This document shows positions 9,870-23,424 of a stretch of 64,000 nucleotides of DNA, piece by piece (positions within the stretch are counted from its first letter, which is position 1; every line of letters starts with the position of its first letter). The DNA is from Asterias amurensis (taxonomy: Eukaryota; Echinodermata; Asteroidea; Forcipulatida; Asteriidae). A program made the position numbers and the translations under genes. The notes under the pieces were generated by a model, which saw only the letters and a list, made by a program, of their open reading frames with translations, ran no database searches and was not told the origin of the DNA. The DNA lies in NCBI RefSeq assembly GCF_032118995.1, contig NC_092665.1, forward strand, positions 3,446,001 through 3,510,000, read 5' to 3'.

Positions 9870-11984
9870 GGGCACCCGGCGTGTATGCGCTAGTCATCAC
9901 CGACAAAGTAGAGAAATGTACCACGATTCAAGTTTCAGGGACCTTTTGGGGCCCCCTGGATTTTCAGACTGCAAGGAGATTCCAAGATTGAACATTATCT
10001 TCAGAGCTAGAGAAGTGGATCAGAGAAAAGGTTTTCCAATATGAAGAGTAGCTTGTCATTTTCTCCACCATGCAGGCAGGCACAACCAAAATGATAATTT
10101 AGAAACATTGCGCTGTGACACCATGTAGATAAATCTCATTAGAGCGAGTGACTGATTTTAGACTCAACATATCATCACACTGAAATTTCTCCTCACTGAA
10201 ATGGTGATAATGACGAGGGCATGAAGCCCAGATTTTCCATCTTTGAGAGGGCACATCCGTTTTCATGCGCCTACAGGAAACTTTGAGGCACCAAGGCCAA
10301 AGAGGTCATCCATGGCATTAATTTCTAGTTTGTCACTCGTAGCTTATCGTATCCTCTAAAATCAGACTCCGCAGAAACATAATGTACACCGAGTACATGA
10401 AACCCAATTAACTCTTTTGTAATTTTTAGCTTTCAACTTTTTATTCTTTTTATCAATCAAATCCCTCTTGGATACGTTGATATTTATTTCACATTTTGTA
10501 ACAAAATATGTACACAAATTGTTATGGTAGAGTAAAAGTAAAATGTAAAAGAAAAAACAAAATTAAAACTTCATGTTAATTAAAATAAAATATAACAAAG
10601 ACATCAGTTTACAATAATTATGTAAGAAGACGTTTTTAAATATCTGGTAATAGTATCGAAGTTTTCAAAGAAATTCACTATCTTTTTAAAAAGATATACC
10701 TCAACTCGATGTAAAACACACTTAAAATAAATTTGTTATCTGGCAAAAGCACACAAGGATGCAACTGAAGTTATACCAGGGTTTTCACAAACATGATTGT
10801 AAATATTCTGCCTGGCGTGGGATGCAAAGGCCATTCAGGTTTAATAGGTTTCACAATAAAATTATAAAATACTAGCAAATCCATTTTCATAGATTTGTTC
10901 ATCCCTAGATCGATAATGGTCAACTATAATTGAGCGTCCCGCCCAACTAGAGTATGGCAAGTTCCAACTACAAAAATGGCCATCCCAACTATAGTTGGGT
11001 CAGTTCCAACTCCAAAATTAACATACCCAACTGGAGTTCAGCTTTCCCCAAATAGAATTGGGCTGCTTAACTTGAGTCAGACCTTGAGTAAACTATAACC
11101 CTTTAATATGTACAATCGAGGTACTGAGTAATTGAGTTTAATATTTAACCCGATACTTGAGCAAAGTGACATGCTTGGCTTCCTCAAAACAATCCCAAAC
11201 GCCGTTGTTTTTAAATCGGAAATATTTCTACTTGCTTCCAGCGTAAAAGATTACACATCTTTATAAGCAAAAGCAACATGGCAGCACTTTAAGAATATTC
11301 TTTCTTAAAAAAATCTTGGGTTTGTTCCATTGCAGGGTCTTCACAGGATTGAATATTGACATAGGGAGGGGATGAGACTCAGTCGAAAGTTGTTCTCTTT
11401 CCTGAAAAACCACCACCTAAAAACAAAAACAAAAGAAAATTGGGGGAAAAATGGTTAGTTTTACATTACATTTATATTCTTGGTTTATCTTTTATTATTA
11501 CAGCCGTGTTTGAACAAAACAGACGGGTTTTTACACTCATCAATCACACATATATGGTAGGTTCTGCATAAGTTTTTGTATTCAAATTCAAGGTGAGAGA
11601 CTAGCCAACAAACCAACAAAAAGTACGAAATTTTTATGCTTTTTTGTGAGTGTCCTTTTAGAAATGACAATTATTTCACATTTTAACAACCCCTGGAGTG
11701 AAACAGTCAACTGGGGTTTCACTAGGAACAGCACTGAAGTAGCTCAAAGATCATCGTCTCTCTATGTCTAAAGATATTTCAGCTATTTTTTCAACATGAG
11801 ACATGAAAAACAGTCTGAATTCAGATACAAGTTTAAGTCTCTGCAGATCCAAGTATATTGGAAAGAATGTAATGATTGGAAATATTAGGTTGCCATAGAC
11901 AAGTTAGATTTAACAACGTTGCATGAACATTGCCAGTCATAAGGTATTGAAAAAGAAAACCATAAAAAGACTATCCTATATTCA
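9870..11984. other. Tail-to-tail 3' UTR region of the SLC46-like and nucleolin genes
   Basis: The two genes converge here. A plus-strand AATAAA lies at about 10584 and another near 10725. Several TTTATT hexamers would serve nucleolin on the minus strand. The stretch 10930-11060 contains repeated CCCAACTATAGTTGGG-like palindromes. I see no coding exons. Confidence 0.5.
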
Positions 11985-14900
11985 TTACTGGTACATACCT
12001 CCACGTCCGCCACCACCACGACCTCCACGGAAACCACCTCCGCGTCCACCACCACCGCGACCTCCACGGAATCCACCACCACGTCCGCCACCACCACGAC
12101 CTCCACGGAATCCTCCTCCTCGGCCACCACCAAAACCACCACCACGTCCACCTGGGATAAATTGAAACAAACAAAATATAATAAATGAGATGAAAATTGA
12201 ACACCTGTCGTGGGTCCTAGCGGCAGGTTTATTTATAGTTGTTAAAAGTGGTTGAATAATCAACAAAAACCAAATTGGGATACAGACATATACTGATCAA
12301 TGTTAACCCAATTTTTTAAAATCATAACTCATGCACATTTAAGTGGAATTAAATGCGCGTTTCTCAACTTTAATCTACATCTTTCTAACTAAAGGATAAA
12401 ACAAGCGGTAGTGCTGTCACTTTAAGACTAACTATTTGCATACACAAAATAACTACAGGAGGTAGTACAACTAGAAGATTTGGCAACACCTTTTTTACAG
12501 AAACCGATTATTAATAAACTTTAAAATCTCTTGATTCTAGTGTTATCACAGAAGAAAAGTGGCATAAGATAGGCCTACATCTTTATTATAAACATGGATA
12601 TATGTACCCTTCATAACAGTACACAAATAGAAGCAAGTTTGACAAAAAGCAGTAAATAGTGAGTGTTCATTGTAGCACACAATGTTTATATGCTATGATC
12701 AGTCACAAAGTGGCAACAAAATAGCACAAGGATGAATAGATGATTGGAAAATACTTCAAACAAAAGCAGATATGACAATACAATTGAAGTCTTTGTAACA
12801 TTTCATTTTACACAACAATCAAGAAGATATTCAACATACTCAACATAAAAAACTGTTTGTTTTCAGCAAACTTTCTTCAGAACCGGGGAGAGTTAAAAGT
12901 TCTGTTATCTCATACATACAACAAATCAAAATTAATATACCTCAGTTTTGAAAACAATGGTATTTAATGATAGATTCACTTGTTCAAATTCAAGAAGCTT
13001 CCGAGGTGCATCTTGAATAATATTTTAAACCCAAAGGTCTCAGAAGTCGTCTTACCTCTTGGTGATCCGAAGCTTGTTCTAGCTCTAGCGTAGTCAATGG
13101 CTAGACTGTAACCACCTAGGTCTGATCCATTCAGTTTCTCCATGGCAGCAGCTGCAGCACCCTCAGAGGCATATTCTGCGTATGCAAACCTATTGAAACA
13201 AAACAATCAAATAATTTAATATGTTGTGGAAACTATCAAGTTATGGTTTTTTTTTTACTTTTGTGAGAACTGTTTTAAGGTCAAAACCAACAATAATTCA
13301 TAGGTCAGAAGTCAAGTTGCTGTTCCAATACTAGACCAACCGGTAAGTCACAGAAGCTCACACTCGCGATTTCATAATAATATTATTGACAACAGTAAGT
13401 ATCTACAAGGACAACCAACATCAAAATTCAAAAAATCCGTCAACACCTTAAAACTTTTAACCATTTGGGTTTTGAGTATTTTGATTGATTTGCTACTGTG
13501 GGTCCAAACCACACACTCTTAGCACGAGAGCAGCTGTCGATTTAACCAAACTCTTCCATAGACATAATACGCATTGAACCCATTCTAAGTTTAGAACGAG
13601 TTACTCATCCTAACTGGAGATCGTGAAATCGGCTGCAGGCATACCAAACTAATCATCAATGCTTTAGCAATAAGTAATACATTCACATTAAAGGGTAGTT
13701 ACTCATCCTAACTGGAGATAGGAAAAATCCTAGCATTTTCGTGATTCGGCTGGAGGCATACCAAACTTATCATCAATGCTTTAGCAATAAGTACCTTCAC
13801 AATAAAGGGTTGATTTACGACATTCTAATCAACAATCTGGGGTTTTGGTTTAAGGTTCTTACCCTTTAGGCGTGTTGGTGTCTCTGTCCATTGGCATTCT
13901 CACAGAATCAGCACCAGGGAAGTGAGATTCCAATTGACCCAGTTGAGTTTCGGACGACATTCCTCGGATATAAAGCGTCTTCCTGTCTTTGTCTCCTAGA
14001 AATAAATGAACAAATAAATCAAAAATTATCTGCATTTATATGTTGCAAAAACCGCCTACAAAGTTACTCAAGTTTCTGAGTTGTGATTATAAAAATGACC
14101 TTTAATTAGGTGAACTCCCTTGTAAAAAAAAAAGTAAAAAAAAAAAAACTTAAGATATTTTTACCTCCATCACCACCAGATCGTTTCTTGCTGAGGGCGT
14201 AGTCCAGATTCAAGAAGGAGCTCTTCAGCTGTGAGCCTTGGAACTTCTCAAAAGCTTCCTTTGCTGAATCTTGTGAGTCAAAGTCGGCATAGGCATAACT
14301 GTAAAAAGAAGCACGCAGCACCATCAGTGTCAAATTCAGATATATTTTTTTAACCAAATTAATTGTGGCAACAGTAACCGCTCAGATTTTAGTGTCCACA
14401 GTGTGCCCTTGGGAGTTCTCAGTGACCGAACATCAGGCCAGTCATGCCATTTCATGTATTTGTCAGCTTTTCATAATATTCCAACCATCAGTCAATATTT
14501 CAGCAAGTCGGACTATTTAGGGAGACATTTTTGACTGGTCCCAAATGGGTTCAAACAGTCATTTGGCCAGAGGGACAATAAGCTAAATATGCTGTAAGTG
14601 AATAGCTGGACAATGTTGGTTTGGGTTTGAGAGAGAGGGGGTGGGGGGGCATGAGCGACCCTTACTGGTAACTTACTCTGCCTTTCCAGAACCATCTCGT
14701 CTGTTTGGTCTTCTTACTTCAACAGCTTCCATGAGTAGCTTAATATCACCTTCAGAGACATCATCTGTCAATCCCTTAATGTAAAGGGTAGTTGACGGCT
14801 GGGTAGGTCCACGATCTAATTGAAATGAACAAATAACCATGATTTACTAAAGGTTTCACAAATTTCATGCCTTGCAGGAATTTAATCAGGGCATCATTAC

Positions 14901-17900
14901 AGCTAAACCCTTTTGGAAACCATGGCTCTGGCTTAGTTCAGTCAGCCATCTTGAAAAATGTATGTTTTTTGCAGCAGCTTGAAACGGACACGACATAGCC
15001 CAAGCTGAAACAAAAGCCCAAGACCATGGTATAAAAACCCGAGTGAGGACACTTGTCCGAACTTAAACCGGCTTTAGTTAGTTTTTAATCCTTAAAAAGT
15101 CCCAGGACTAGTCCTAATAAGGACTTTCTTTGTGAAATCAACCCCAGGCATACCAATGTGACTCAAGTTACACCAGAGGATTTACAATAGACCTTTATCA
15201 CAGTGTGGCCATTTTGATTTTACTCCATCTATTTCAAACTCATTGTTAACCAAACCAAGGACGGACAAGATAATAGTCTAGTGCCATGTTAGCGCAATGA
15301 ATGTCAACAGTCTTTACTTTAATGGAAACGGAGAATATGACCACGATGGTGATGGCGCGAGTAAGGTCCATTGAGCAACTTCTACCAAGATTGCAAAATT
15401 TGTGTTCTATGATTGCTTACCTCCACCAGCTCCACCTCTCTGGTTCTTGCTCTTATCACCGACGTAATCCAAGATGACATTCCATCCATCGACCTCAGCC
15501 CCCTGCATCTCAGACATTGCTTTCTCAACCCCGGACTCGTCAGCAAACTCAAGGTAGGCATAACTGCATCAAGAGAAAAAAAAACCTAACCATTATTCAC
15601 ATTTTAAGTTTCATGAAATGTAAATCTTCCTCTTTAAATTCAGACTGCATGGTGTGTACAAAGATATTATTTTAAGTTATTCTTTGGCTTTTGGAGACTC
15701 GGAACAACGCATCGAGGTGCATCGTCTAATATTCGACCGGCCTGCTTCATAGCTTTGCTAACTACTATAAACACAGCCATGCATTACAGATGCAAGTTTA
15801 AGTCCCGAATCTTGCCCCAAAGAGGCAGTTGTTAACAATGTAGTTCATCATTTACAGTCAGCCTGAACATGCGCTTGAAATTGGCCAGGCATACCAAACT
15901 TTTATAATCAGAGACAATAGACGGATTGCATACGTCATTCACCATCATCTTTGATGAAACACGCACGCATGAGAGGCTATCATCAGCTGACAATTGTGCG
16001 CAGCAGTTACATGAGCGATCGATGAAGATATGTGCAATCCATCTATAGAAAGAACATTTAAAAAAAATAATGACCAATATTTAATGACGCACCCTCCTGG
16101 TCTGCCCTCCCTGGTCGGCATGCGCACTTCCCTGCAGCCGAACTTTGTTTTCAAAGTATCCTCAGTGGTGTCGAAGCATAGTCCCTTCACAAAGAGAGTT
16201 CTGTTGTTGGAATCATTTCGGCCTCCTATAATTTCAGAAAAAAACGTGCCTGTTAAAAGTAAAATTTTTAAAATGCAGTTTTCATTTAATCTTTTTTCTT
16301 AGATAGCTTGGTTTTAGAACTACACCAATGAAAAATGGTAGCAAGTCTGGCATCTGATACAAAGTACACAAATCTTTATGGCTAGATCACGGCACTCCAC
16401 AACTTTAAGTATCCTTTTTTATTCTTGAGTTCTTGGTTCATTCCTCAGACTCTCTTCACCCCCTGGGGAGCAGACAACCACAATTTGCTTCCAAAACAAT
16501 ACAGTCTCAACCTTTTCAGGGGTCCATTTCACTTTGCAATAACATCCATCGGAGGTGTCTTTCTATAGAACACAAGTGTCATGTCAAAAAAGTACTTGGT
16601 AATATCAAGATAAAAACAACCATAGAAGATGACTTGAGTAAGGTGATTGGAATTCTAGCATTAGGTCAATCCTGAAGGATTTCTTACCAGTGCTTTGAGT
16701 ATTATTTCTGGGGGTCTTCTCTCCTCTATCCTTTCCACGCTCAAGACGGAGAGCATTTCCGTTCAGTTCTTGGTGATTCAATTCCATGGCCTGCTTGAAA
16801 GCTTTGTTGGAGTGGACATCGACATAACCGAACCTGAGAGCAAAACAGAACCAAAGTATTCATCAAAATATAGTGTTGTAAGAGTGATAGACTATGTCCA
16901 AATTGGTGACTTAAGCTACGACTGTTGCCAAGAATTTACTTTGAAGCACGACGTCAAGCAATCCAGCCTTATCTATATATTTGTAAAAAAAACGTTATAG
17001 ACATAAGAACTTGTAAAAATTGTGAAAATGACGAGCCAAACTTAACAAAAGCACATTGTAAATCAAGTTTCATGTGGCATTTTTGTGTTGAGGGCACCAG
17101 CAAATCAGATTTTTTTTTGGCATAAGATGATCTTTGTCCAATTTGTAAGGGAGAGTGTTCAGCGATTATCAGACCAAATGCCTTCAACAAATCAGCAAAG
17201 TGACTGTCTGAATGGAACAGTAACTGTTAGTGATATGGTGAAAATGTCATCACTTAATCACAAAAAAAAAGACCAAGCCCAAATCGACCCTCTACGTAGA
17301 TTTCAAACGCAACATTCCACATCTTGCTTCTTCTTACTTGTTCAATGAGTGAATTTTGGGATGCTACTTTTAAATCCATCATTCTCATGGTCACATGCTT
17401 GGAATAAAACAATGGAAATTTTGATGGCAAGTCTGCTGCCACCTGGCTATGTTATAAAGTCTCTCGTTGCACAACAAGCCTAAGGCCATGCTTTGTTTAC
17501 ATGCAACGTAGTCAAAGAAAAGTGCCCATTCGAGATGGTTGAGAAATGATTGCTCTAGGACAATTCAACTGAATGCAACAGCCTCAAAATAATCAAAGAA
17601 ATGATTTGAGATGTTCATTTTGGTACACTTACGGTTTGTTTGGGATGACTCTAGCATTGAAGACCTCAACACCTTGGGCGGAGAAGAATTCCTCAAGCTC
17701 GTCACTTGAAGTGCCATTAACGATACCACCGATAAAGATGGAAATGATCTCTGTAAAATCAATCAAATCAAAGTTCAGATTAGAAAATAGCAGCTGCTTG
17801 AGTTTTCAAAAACTTAATATACACATTTATCTTCAGAAATAATACCAGCAACTAAATATAATACAATTTGTCTACAAACTATCTCAATTAAAGGGGATAG

Positions 17901-20900
17901 ATGCAAATTAATTCAAACAAATTTTTGTCAAGAAGTGCGAACACGATGTTACGTACTTACACAATATAAGTGTAGACAAACAAACAAAAGAATTGACAAG
18001 TTTAAATAACTATCAACGAGAGAAAAGAGTGAGAAGCAAGATCAACGCAAAGCACACTGTAATAGACAATGGGTTTATTGTCCTCGGAGAGCAATTGTTC
18101 TCTTACCTGATTCAACCTCCTCAGCCTGTGATTTCTTTGTCACCTTAGCTTCTCCACCAGCCTGCTTCTTCTTCTTCATGGGAGGAGCATCATCTTCTGA
18201 AATAAAAAATTAAGACAAATATTAAATCCATCTCATCATTTCAAATTCTCTGACACGAGTTAAAAAGTTTTAAGGATCCAACTGCGTCAACCCTCAACAG
18301 GGGTCATCAGTTACACTTGCGATAGACAAACTAGTCCATCGAGAGATACTGTTAATAATTATTGCGTTATTATTAACTTACCTTCTTCTTCTTCGCTATC
18401 TTCTTCATCACTGTCTTCCTCTTCATCACTGTCTTCCTCTTCTTCTACCTCAGCCTTCTTAGCTGCTTTCTTTGCTCCTTTAGCCTTTTCAACAAGAAAA
18501 AAGAAGTATGAATCAAAGGATGTCCTGAAACCGTTTCATCACCCGTGGAATTAAAATTATATACTCCAAGGAGCTTTCGGAACCAGTACCTTATGTACTT
18601 AGAAAGTTAGACACGAGGGCCAGACTTATCCAATTTGGAGAAAATTACAGCATCTTTATTTTGGTAATTTCAAAAGACTTAATTCAGTCAAAAGTCGGAA
18701 CAATCTCATCCTTGACTGCAACTTAAACTCTAATCATGAGTTAAAGATTTTTTTTCCCCCAGATTGAATAGCATCTTAGACTTTATACATACCGGTGCCT
18801 TGGTTTCTTCTTCCTCCTCATCACTGTCCTCTTCATCATCTTCGTCGCTATCATCTTCATCATCTTCGTCCATCTCTACTTGTTTAGGTTTGGCTGCTGC
18901 CTTGGCTCCCTTCTTAACTGGCACTTCCACCTCCTCTTCACTATCATCCTCCTCTTCATCACTATCTTCCTCATCATCTTCATCGGAGTCCTCTTCTGGT
19001 GCAGCAGCCTTGGTGGCTTTTGCTGGGGCTACTTCTTCCTCCTCGCTATCGTCCTCATCACTATCCTCTTCATCACTGTCCTCTTCAACTTCAACCTGTG
19101 AAAAATGAGGGGATTTTATTCAAGGTGTGACCGGGCATGGGGTTACTAAAAAGAAGGAATACTTCATCAAGTCCAAGGTCTGACCCACATGTTGAGCTGA
19201 ATTAATCAAGTAGGAAGAAGATCTGAACATCTGACGAAACAGTTCCGAGGCTCGTGATTAACACCAGAGATCTGCCTCGAGACGGGCGTGTATATTGATT
19301 CACCTTTGACCTACCCTATGTCACTGCCAGTATCAAATGATATCATTGTTTCAAATGGAATCACTGGATATAGCAGCAGGGACCCGTCTTCATCCTTGAA
19401 GACAGTGGCCGGAGGGCCAAAGAGAGCAAGGGTCTTGACCAGACTTACCTTTGGTGGTGGGGCCTTCTTAGCTGGGGTCTTCTTAGCCGGTGTCTTCTTG
19501 GCAGGAGTTTTCTTAGCAGGTGTCTTCTTGGTGGCTTTGACCTGTGGGACAACCTCCATCGGTTCCTCCTCCTCACTGCTCTCCTCTTCGGAGGATTCCT
19601 GTTTCAACAAAATACAAGTCAAATTATTTAACACTTTAAAGCCGACAGTGACCTTCCACTCGGGTTAAGAATGCAACAGCATACCTAGAGTAACACAGAG
19701 GCTATCCTGGTGGTGCCACCACCCCCCCCCCTGCATGTTTCCCATAAACTTTGTCCTTACCCTTTCAAAGATAAAATTCCACCATGCTAATGCTAAGGTC
19801 ACGTCATGATTTGCGATTTCCATGCCCAAGTATCTACAGTCGATTCTTGCTTTAACAGACACAAGCTGTGTACGGTTATCATGTCAGGCATGGACACTTT
19901 CATGGGCTACCTTTTAAGGCCATTGGACCCTTTTGGTTCAGAAAAAAAAAAAAAAGTTCACAGATTTACAAATAACTTACAGGGTTTACAGAAGGCAATG
20001 GTAAAAGACTTCTCTTGAAATATTATTCCATGAAATGCTTTACTTTTTGAGAAAACAGCAAAACAATATAAATTCTCGTTTACGAGAATTACGGATTCAT
20101 TTTAAACACATGTCATGACACGGCGAAACGCGCGGAATTAAGGGTGGGTTTTTCCGTTGTTTTCTCCCGACTCCGATGACCGATTGAGCCTAAATTTTCA
20201 CAGGTTTGTTATTTGATATAGAAGTTGAGGTACACTTAGTGTGGGCCTTGGACAACACTGTTTACCGAAAAATGGCTTTAACAATGAATGTGCCGCTTTT
20301 AAGAACAATTCTTGGGCGCATTTCTTACCTGTTTCTTCACAGGCTTCACCTTGGCTTCTTTCTTGCCCTTCTTGACACTACTGTTAAGGAGAACAAAAAA
20401 CTTCAATTAACTTTTTTATATTAATTTATTCCGATTAGTTTCTAAATTAATACATTCAGACCATGAATAAAGGTCAGATCTGCCAACATCTACATTATTT
20501 AGTAGGGGAATGTTGTAGAACAATTGGGGGAATAAACAGAATGCCGTTTTAAATTAGAGAGATTAATCATATTTTGTTCATCAGGACATGATCTCAGTAG
20601 AATTGGTAAAATAATTGGCTGCTCTGCTCTGGAATTGAGTAACAGAACACTTCAAAGGGCACAAAGGCAATCGTCTCTGTAGCTTTGGCACTGTACCTAG
20701 TATTGATGTGGGAAATTTGTATGAAGACTTTCATTATAAAAGTTTCATCTTTGTTCAAGTAAAAACACATAAAAAAATAACCGTTGTCTAAAAACGTGTT
20801 TAGGTCATTGAGGTCAAGGAGAAAATCTTACGTTGGAGTTGCAACTTGGGCCTTTCCCTGTCAAAGACAAACAAAAAAAGAAAAGATATTCCATAATAAA

Positions 20901-23424
20901 ACACAAGTTTTAAAACTCAAATTATCATTTGCATAAAAAGAAAAAGGCAATAATCATTGTTTATCAGAGCAACTTCAAACACATGACAACTTTACGATAC
21001 CAATTGTACTTTATTCCGGTTATTTTTTCATACACGTTAAAAAAAAAGTGCAAAAACATTCAGGGAATGCTACCTAGTGCATATATTTTTTACAAAATGA
21101 TATCTGTGGGGTAAAATTAAAAACAAACACTTAATTGTTAGTATGGGATAAGGTTGTTGAAGATTTTGATTTAATACAGAGAATCTTCAAATTTTAAGTT
21201 CTCAACACTCATGAAACATGTAGATTGATAACAAGGAATTTCAATATGGTTCAGGGTTCGACCTCACCTAGGGCTCAGACTGACCTCAAAATAATCAAGC
21301 ACCAGATTGTTCACCGTTGCCGTAGTAACAACAATCTTTTTTTTGTTAATATTGAATTTTGTTAACGTTAATGTTGAATTTTTTTTAACAATTGTAATTA
21401 ATTTTTATCTCTTGTTGGTATTTGTCAATTTTTTTACTCTAAGCAGCTTGACAGCAATTCAGCCTTCGGCTGCCATGGTTTCAGTTTTAATAAATCATTT
21501 CAAATCAAGTTAATCAAATGATTTGATAAGACAATTTCGTATAATTGGTAACTCATCTAAGACAAATCTGAGAGTTAAGTGACGTCGACCCCCGATAACT
21601 CAACATTCTGTCACAATGTACATTTGCTAATCACTTACACCACGATCAAGCTTTCCCCTGACCAAGCCATGACTACGTCGTCAGGAACACAGGGTACCAG
21701 TCGATATATGATGTCAGCAACTCACGACAGAAGCAACCACCACTGGTAACCGGTAGCACTCAAGTGTGATTCTTAGCACCTCTTTTTTATAGCCAAATAA
21801 CTTGGTCATCTGAGAGGCCATTGTGAATGATACGTATTGAGATACAGATTTCACCAAAAATATTGCAAGTTTTGTGCTCTACATACAAATAGATTGATTC
21901 TCTTGTTTATCTGTTCAAATTTCTTCAAAATGTTGTTCCTGGGCCTGTCGAGTCGAGAACAACGCTTTCTGAAAGCAGTGCTAGGTCAAAATGTTCAGCG
22001 GTGTAAAATTGTAGGTCCATGTTTAGATTTTTATTTGGTTCTCAACTTAACATGAAACATCAATTAAAGCACGCGTCTTAAATCCAATTGATTTTTTAAC
22101 AGTATGAAAATACTTGTGGCCAAGTAAAAATTCAGAATTTTTTTTATATGTTTTATTCCGATTCTTGCAGATTAACAAAACTAACAACATGTCTGGTGGT
22201 CTGTACCTTTTTAAGAATAAACATTTTGGAGGTGCTGATGGTTTGTGCAAAAGTAAGAAATTTGCCGCAAAATTTTCAATAAAACTACCACAAAATGGGT
22301 ACAATTTTTATGCCTCTTTTTCACAAACAGGTTTTGCCAACCTGTGTTATGTTTCTTAGGAATCCGAACAGGCCAACCTCGATCTCCGCACATCTTAGTG
22401 TTTATTCCCACCTCTCTTCGTCCAACATTGTGGGATTTGTAATACGCCCAACACTTTTTATTCGGCTCCGGACCACAGGTTTTCCGCCGTCCATACTTCG
22501 AATATCCTCCGCACATCAGTTCGGAATATCGAGGCACTACCCGACCGAGCTCAGTTTTTTGGAAGGTACCGCACAACATCGTTTAACTTAATTATCTACT
22601 CAAGCTACATTTATTTTTAACAATTAGTCAAAGGGAACTCTTTTACAAATAGTATCTATATGATCCAACTTTAGCAAAAAAATTTAAGAAATAATCAAGC
22701 CGAAATAAAAACTAATAAATAAAATTGATTCTAGTTTTTTATCATGTTCACGGACCTTTTGGGAAAGAGAATCTAGGGAAGGCAAGCCTGTTCTGAAAAT
22801 AAACAAAACTTTGTAAAATTTTCTCAAAAAAAGAAAACTGAAAAACTTCACAATTTTAATTTCCAAAATGCAAAAATGGACAAGGCTACTCATAAAAATT
22901 TAAGGAAATAACACATTTATCCTTTTGGGGACAAACCATGGCCTAGCTTTAGATTATTGCTAAGCTGTGGCACTTCATGGATTAAGGTAAAATTGAATTG
23001 TTCGATTCGTCCATGGTGATGATGTGGAAATGGGCCCACAAAATTTTTGGTTTTTCAGAAGAAGAAAAAAAAAACAAGTAAATTTCACTTTCTGACAAAC
23101 AATAAATAATATTCTTAAAATAAATCACAAAATAGAACATCTAAAAACGAATTTAAGTTTGTAGTACAAAATTATTTCAAGTTATTGAGAAAAGTTGATA
23201 AATTGTTTGGACCACGTGGAAATCTGGACGCGCACGTGGCATGAGTGGGCGCACCACACAACGTGTGGAGGACGACAGGCAGGACGGCCAGCTGCATCGC
23301 CTCATTCGGTGGACCCATTTATTGAAAGAATTCCTCTTTCACATGGTCAAAATGGTCATGAAAACTGCCTTTGAAACTATCCACCATCAATACTTACCTT
23401 TGACTTGGACTGCTTAACTGCCAT
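11985..23424 (-). CDS. NCL: Nucleolin, complete, 16 coding exons
   Basis: Exons on the minus strand: 23424-23398, 20857-20832, 20380-20329, 19598-19449, 19095-18793, 18484-18382, 18196-18107, 17750-17633, 16833-16688, 16225-16093, 15563-15421, 14815-14677, 14298-14165, 13995-13863, 13189-13056, 12151-11985. All joins keep phase; 665 residues. Order: MAVKQSKSK start, lysine-rich head, TPAKK x4 (about 60-80), acidic D/E-S tracts (about 86-221), basic KKKK patch (about 228), then RRM1 (251-338), RRM2 (339-430), RRM3 (431-521), RRM4 (522-610) and an RGG/FGG tail ending RGGMYQ. RNP motifs such as IFIGGI, LFVKGL, LYIKGL, LYIRGM and YAYLEF, YAYADF, FAYAEY are intact. Nucleolin acts in the nucleolus in rDNA chromatin and pre-rRNA processing. 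Every RRM is split just before RNP1, as in vertebrate nucleolin. Most acidic and TPAKK segments lie in their own exons. Confidence 0.95.
13600..13809 (-). repeat. Duplicated block in the nucleolin RRM4 intron
   Basis: Two direct copies, 13600-13695 and 13698-13809, share GTTACTCATCCTAACTGGAG, GGCATACCAAACT and ATCATCAATGCTTTAGCAAT. On the minus strand each contains an ACTTAT...ATAAGT hairpin with an inner TGC-TAAA-GCA stem. This intron splits RRM4 and corresponds by position to the vertebrate nucleolin intron that hosts snoRNA U23. No clean box C/D pair or ACA tail is visible, so the snoRNA reading is only a possibility. Confidence 0.6.
19914..20281. mobile_element. TTAA-flanked MITE, family 2, copy 2 (nucleolin intron 3)
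   Basis: It runs from TTAAGGCCATTGGACCCTTT to AATGGCTTTAA, with a poly-A run, TAAATTCTCGTTTACGAGAA (a small palindrome) and TGTCATGACACGGCGAAACG inside. It closely matches the copy at 24346-24749, suggesting fairly recent activity of the family. Confidence 0.85.
20858..23397. other. Nucleolin intron 1, 2.5 kb
   Basis: This is AT-rich DNA between the 9-codon first exon and the second exon. It holds a GC-richer island at about 22360-22580 with a 122-codon minus-strand frame (22579-22211). Cysteines recur there as LCGTF, MCGG, TCGPEPNKKC and MCGDRGW. I do not recognise the sequence. No other features stand out. Confidence 0.4.

Noticed and set aside
11923-12165. Proline-rich plus-strand frame
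   Set aside because: It is the antisense shadow of the nucleolin RGG exon.
13996-14164. U20-type C/D snoRNA in the intron between nucleolin RRM3 and RRM4
   Set aside because: Vertebrates host U20 in the matching intron, but this intron lacks a TGATGA box on the coding strand.
18764-19108. Serine-rich plus-strand frame
   Set aside because: It is the antisense shadow of the nucleolin acidic exon.
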